From NCBI GenBank assembly GCA_037384065.1, contig JARROJ010000084.1, positions 1 to 8,771 of the forward strand: a stretch of DNA of 8,771 nucleotides, read 5' to 3'. Below are positions 6,887 to 8,771 of the stretch, one piece after another (the first letter of the stretch is position 1; each line of letters opens with the position of its first letter). This DNA comes from JABDPF01 sp037384065 (lineage in GTDB: Bacteria; Pseudomonadota; Gammaproteobacteria; Xanthomonadales; SZUA-36). The notes beneath the pieces were generated by a model. That model was not told the DNA's origin. It did no database searches and saw nothing but the letters and a program-made list of their open reading frames with translations. The position numbers and the translations under genes are program-made.

Positions 6887-8293
6887 ATGAACGACGACGT
6901 CAAGAAAGTCCTGGTCATCGACGACGAACCCGATATCCGCGAACTGCTGGACCTGACCCTGACCCGGATGGGGCTCGAGGTGACCACGGCCGAGGACCTG
7001 GCCGAAGCGCGGCGCGAGCTGCAATCCAATGAGTTCAGTTTCTGCCTGACCGACATGCGGCTGCCGGACGGCAACGGCCTGGATCTCGTCACCGAGATCG
7101 GCGAGAAGTACCCCAACCTGCCGACCGCGATGATTACTGCGCACGGCAAGGTCGAGGACGCCGTCTACGCGCTCAAGCAGGGCGCCTTCGATTTCGTTTC
7201 CAAGCCGGTCGACCTGGCCGTGCTGCGCAAGCTGGTCGCCACCGCGCTGAAGCTGCGCCGCGACAACGTCACCGAGCCCTCGGATTCGGGCGGCGTCAAG
7301 CTGAAGACCAGCGACAACGCGCTGGACCGCCTGATCGGCACCTCGAAGGCCATGCAGCAGTGCAAGGCCATGATCGCCAAGCTGGCGCGCAGCCAGGCGC
7401 CGGTGCTGGTCAGCGGCGACTCCGGTTCCGGCAAGGAACTGGCCGCCAAACTGATTCACGAACTCGGCCCGCGCGCCGACGGCCCGTTCATCCCGGTCAA
7501 CTGCGGCGCGATCCCGACCGAACTGATGGAGAGCGAGTTCTTCGGCCACAAGAAAGGCAGCTTCACCGGCGCCACCGGCGACAAGGACGGCCTGTTCCAG
7601 GCCGCGGACGGCGGCACCCTGATGCTGGACGAGGTGGCCGACCTGCCGCTGCACATGCAGGTCAAGCTGCTGCGCGTGATCCAGGAAAAGGCCGTGATGC
7701 CGATCGGCTCGCGCCAGGAAGTGCCGGTGGACGTGCGCATCCTGAGCGCCACGCACAAGCCGCTGAAGCCGCTGGTCGAGGAAGGCAAGTTCCGCAGCGA
7801 TCTCTACTTCCGCCTGAACGTCATCGAACTGCACATGCCCGGGCTGAACGAGCGCCCCGAGGACATCCCGCTGCTGGCCGAACATTTTCTCGGCGACATC
7901 GCCGAGCAGTGGTCCGGCGAGAGCGTACCGGCCATCTCCCCCGAGGCGATGGAATCCCTGCAGGACCACCACTACACCGGCAACGTGCGCGAACTGATCA
8001 ACATCCTGCAGCGCGCCGTGACGATGAGCGACGGCTCGAGCATCCAGCCCGACGACCTGATGCTGGAACACGTGGAGGTTGGTGAATCCAGCACCGGCAA
8101 CGGCGGTGGCGGCGAGGTCGCGGTCGAGAAACCCGACGACGAATCGCTGGATACCTACATCGAGGGTATCGAGAAGAAGATGCTGGAAGATGCGCTGAAG
8201 AAGGCGCGTTATAACAAGACGCGCGCGGCGGAGAGTCTGGGCATCAGTTTCCGGTCGTTCCGGTACAAGCTGAAGAAGTTCGGCATCGACTGA
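6887..8293 (+). CDS. pilR: Sigma-54-dependent response regulator PilR
   Basis: PilR is an NtrC-family activator that, once phosphorylated by PilS, opens sigma-54 promoters, above all that of pilA. The receiver domain (1-120) has the acidic pair D12/D13, phospho-acceptor D56 (LTDMRLPDG), T84 and K106. The AAA+ domain (about 145-375) shows Walker A GDSGSGKE (177-184), a sigma-54 contact loop GSFTGA (224-229) in place of the more common GAFTGA, Walker B GGTLMLDEV with D248/E249, and arginine-finger candidates R303 and R309 in FRSDLYFRLNV. A Gly/Ser-rich linker (about 398-420) leads to a Fis-type helix-turn-helix, NKTRAAESLGISFRSFRYKL (443-462). All key residues are present. The start ATG overlaps a TAA (TAATG) and lies 12 bases after pilS. 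The downstream region carries the expected target promoter. Confidence 0.96.
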   Translation: MNDDVKKVLVIDDEPDIRELLDLTLTRMGLEVTTAEDLAEARRELQSNEFSFCLTDMRLPDGNGLDLVTEIGEKYPNLPTAMITAHGKVEDAVYALKQGAFDFVSKPVDLAVLRKLVATALKLRRDNVTEPSDSGGVKLKTSDNALDRLIGTSKAMQQCKAMIAKLARSQAPVLVSGDSGSGKELAAKLIHELGPRADGPFIPVNCGAIPTELMESEFFGHKKGSFTGATGDKDGLFQAADGGTLMLDEVADLPLHMQVKLLRVIQEKAVMPIGSRQEVPVDVRILSATHKPLKPLVEEGKFRSDLYFRLNVIELHMPGLNERPEDIPLLAEHFLGDIAEQWSGESVPAISPEAMESLQDHHYTGNVRELINILQRAVTMSDGSSIQPDDLMLEHVEVGESSTGNGGGGEVAVEKPDDESLDTYIEGIEKKMLEDALKKARYNKTRAAESLGISFRSFRYKLKKFGID

Positions 8294-8304
8294 AGCATTC
8301 GACC

Positions 8305-8327
8305 TGTGGGAGGGCCTTCAGGCCCGA
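8305..8327 (+). repeat. REP-like palindromic unit after pilR, GGGCC-stem variant
   Basis: This starts 12 bases after the pilR stop and carries GGGCC-TTCA-GGCCC. It is identical to the reverse complement of the copy inside nadE at 1797-1819. As the only structured element at the end of the pilSR transcript, it may act as a 3' stabiliser or weak barrier to transcription into the pilA control region. No T-run follows, so an intrinsic terminator is not claimed. Confidence 0.88.
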
Positions 8328-8431
8328 CCGTGCAGTCAATGATCCCCGTGCAACTCCTCTGCGCCAACTGCGCTCATTCCCCGATTTTTGTTAAAAAGTC
8401 CACGCCAACTCCCGTTTTGGTGAAACTCCAC

Positions 8432-8465
8432 GTCACAAACTGACACTTATTGTCACAATCCGACA
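8432..8465 (+). promoter_or_regulatory. Candidate PilR operator: phased GTCA/TGACA half-sites
   Basis: Four half-sites occur at a spacing of about 10 bases: GTCA at 8432, TGACA at 8441, TGTCA at 8451 and CGACA at 8461. TGACA-N5-TGTCA (8441-8455) is a perfect palindrome, and GTCA-N5-TGAC (8432-8444) is another. PilR of P. aeruginosa is known to bind TGTC-containing sites upstream of pilA. The cluster here lies about 77-110 bases before the predicted sigma-54 start, in the usual enhancer range. The assignment to PilR is inferred from motif and position. Confidence 0.65.
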
Positions 8466-8515
8466 ACCCCTACCCAAGTCGATTTGACTTTACTCTAGAT
8501 ACGTTTTATAATTAT

Positions 8516-8531
8516 TGGCACATGAATTGCT
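8516..8531 (+). promoter_or_regulatory. Sigma-54 (-24/-12) promoter of pilA
   Basis: TGGCAC (8516-8521), five bases, then TTGCT (8527-8531) matches the RpoN consensus TGGCAC-N5-TTGCW with correct spacing. The predicted start is near 8542, giving an untranslated leader of about 80 bases. PilA expression from an RpoN promoter is established in several gammaproteobacteria, and the activator gene pilR lies immediately upstream. Confidence 0.88.
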
Positions 8532-8607
8532 TGCTAAATAGCAATCCCGATTACGTTACGGAAAGGGATTTTATAGAAGTGGTGGCATGCACCATAGTTC
8601 ATATACC

Positions 8608-8614
8608 AGGAGGG
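8608..8614 (+). promoter_or_regulatory. Strong ribosome-binding site that selects the GTG start of pilA
   Basis: AGGAGGG is a near-perfect Shine-Dalgarno sequence. It lies 7 bases before the GTG at 8622 and 16 bases before the in-frame ATG at 8631. The normal spacing to GTG makes that the likely initiation codon. Confidence 0.75.
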
Positions 8615-8621
8615 TATAGTT

Positions 8622-8771
8622 GTGAAAAATATGAAACGCGTTTCCAAGGGTTTTACCCTTATCGAACTGATGATCGTTATCGCGATCATCGCTATCTTGC
8701 TCGCTCTGGCCATTCCGGCTTATCAGGATTACACGATTCGGACGAAGGTGGGTGAAGGGTTGAGTGTTGCC
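8622..8771 (+). CDS. pilA: Type IV major pilin precursor PilA (3' end outside window)
   Basis: PilA is the structural subunit of type IV pili, used for twitching, adhesion and DNA uptake. The first 50 codons are visible. With the GTG start the leader is MKNMKRVSKG. Prepilin peptidase PilD would cut after Gly10 and methylate the new Phe1, followed by TLIELMIVIAIIAILLALAI, the conserved hydrophobic N-terminal helix with Glu5 of the mature pilin. The next residues, PAYQDYTIRTKVGEGLS, are typical of type IVa major pilins. Starting at the ATG at 8631 would shorten the leader by three residues and leave poor spacing to the AGGAGGG. The C-terminal globular domain and disulfide loop are not in view, so a paralogous pilin or minor pilin cannot be wholly excluded. 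The sigma-54 promoter and the pilSR neighbour favour the major pilin. Confidence 0.93.
   Translation, partial: MKNMKRVSKGFTLIELMIVIAIIAILLALAIPAYQDYTIRTKVGEGLSVA

Larger units (their letters stand above)
8294..8621 (+). other. AT-rich pilA upstream region without a gene
   Basis: This gap of 328 bases holds, in order, a REP-like unit (8305-8327), a short AT-rich TTTTT-GTT-AAAAA inverted repeat (8385-8397), a cluster of GTCA/GACA half-sites (8432-8465), an AT-rich stretch, a sigma-54 promoter (8516-8531) and the pilA ribosome-binding site (8608-8614). GC by hand count for 8381-8620 is 98 of 240 (41 percent), far below the surrounding genes. I found no convincing coding sequence, no GC-rich stem with a T-tail, and no clear IHF consensus between the operator and promoter. 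Confidence 0.8.

Noticed and set aside
6876..6889. Four-codon mini-frame ATG-AGT-GAG-TAA whose stop overlaps the pilR ATG
   Set aside because: It could allow translational coupling, but it is too short to distinguish from chance and pilR has normal spacing to pilS.
8385..8397. TTTTT-GTT-AAAAA inverted repeat downstream of pilR, considered as a terminator
   Set aside because: The stem is five A-T pairs with no GC-rich part, so it would not form a stable intrinsic terminator.
8450..8755. Plus-strand open frame of 101 residues overlapping the pilA promoter and 5' end
   Set aside because: It contains the sigma-54 promoter and overlaps pilA in another frame, has no good ribosome-binding site, and its C-terminal half is out-of-frame pilin sequence.

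Overview
The window looks like a core-genome segment of a high-GC gammaproteobacterium. The gene order bamD, nadE, sucD, sucC, pilS, pilR, pilA is, as I recall it, typical of the Xanthomonadales/Lysobacterales and close relatives. That taxonomic placement is inference from synteny and composition; I could run no search. All seven genes are recognisable and none is obviously broken. bamD lacks its 5' end and pilA its 3' end because of the window edges.

Layout. At 1-801 (+) is the outer-membrane assembly lipoprotein BamD. It converges on nadE (904-2715, -), a glutamine-dependent NAD+ synthetase. Upstream of nadE on the same strand lie sucD (2974-3849) and sucC (3864-5024), the two subunits of succinyl-CoA synthetase, arranged as a tight sucC-sucD operon. 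A divergent intergenic region (5025-5221) separates sucC from pilS (5222-6874, +) and pilR (6887-8293, +), the sensor kinase and sigma-54 activator that control type IV pilin. They are followed by an AT-rich 328-base regulatory region with a near-consensus sigma-54 promoter and a phased cluster of TGTC/GACA half-sites (candidate PilR operator). The window ends in the first 50 codons of pilA, the gene that circuit is expected to switch on. Sensor, activator, operator, promoter and target are therefore all visible in one stretch.

The unusual layer is repetitive DNA. A REP-like palindromic element of about 23 bases, in two stem variants linked by compensatory changes, occurs at seven places: three in the bamD/nadE gap, one just after pilR, and three inside the nadE coding sequence. 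The three copies in nadE are read in frame and make an Ala/Pro/Gly-rich interdomain linker that lengthens the enzyme to 603 residues. A second, unrelated palindromic family forms a 148-base REPIN-like structure (29-base perfect inverted arms) between sucD and nadE. I saw no tRNA, rRNA, CRISPR array, transposase or toxin/defence gene.
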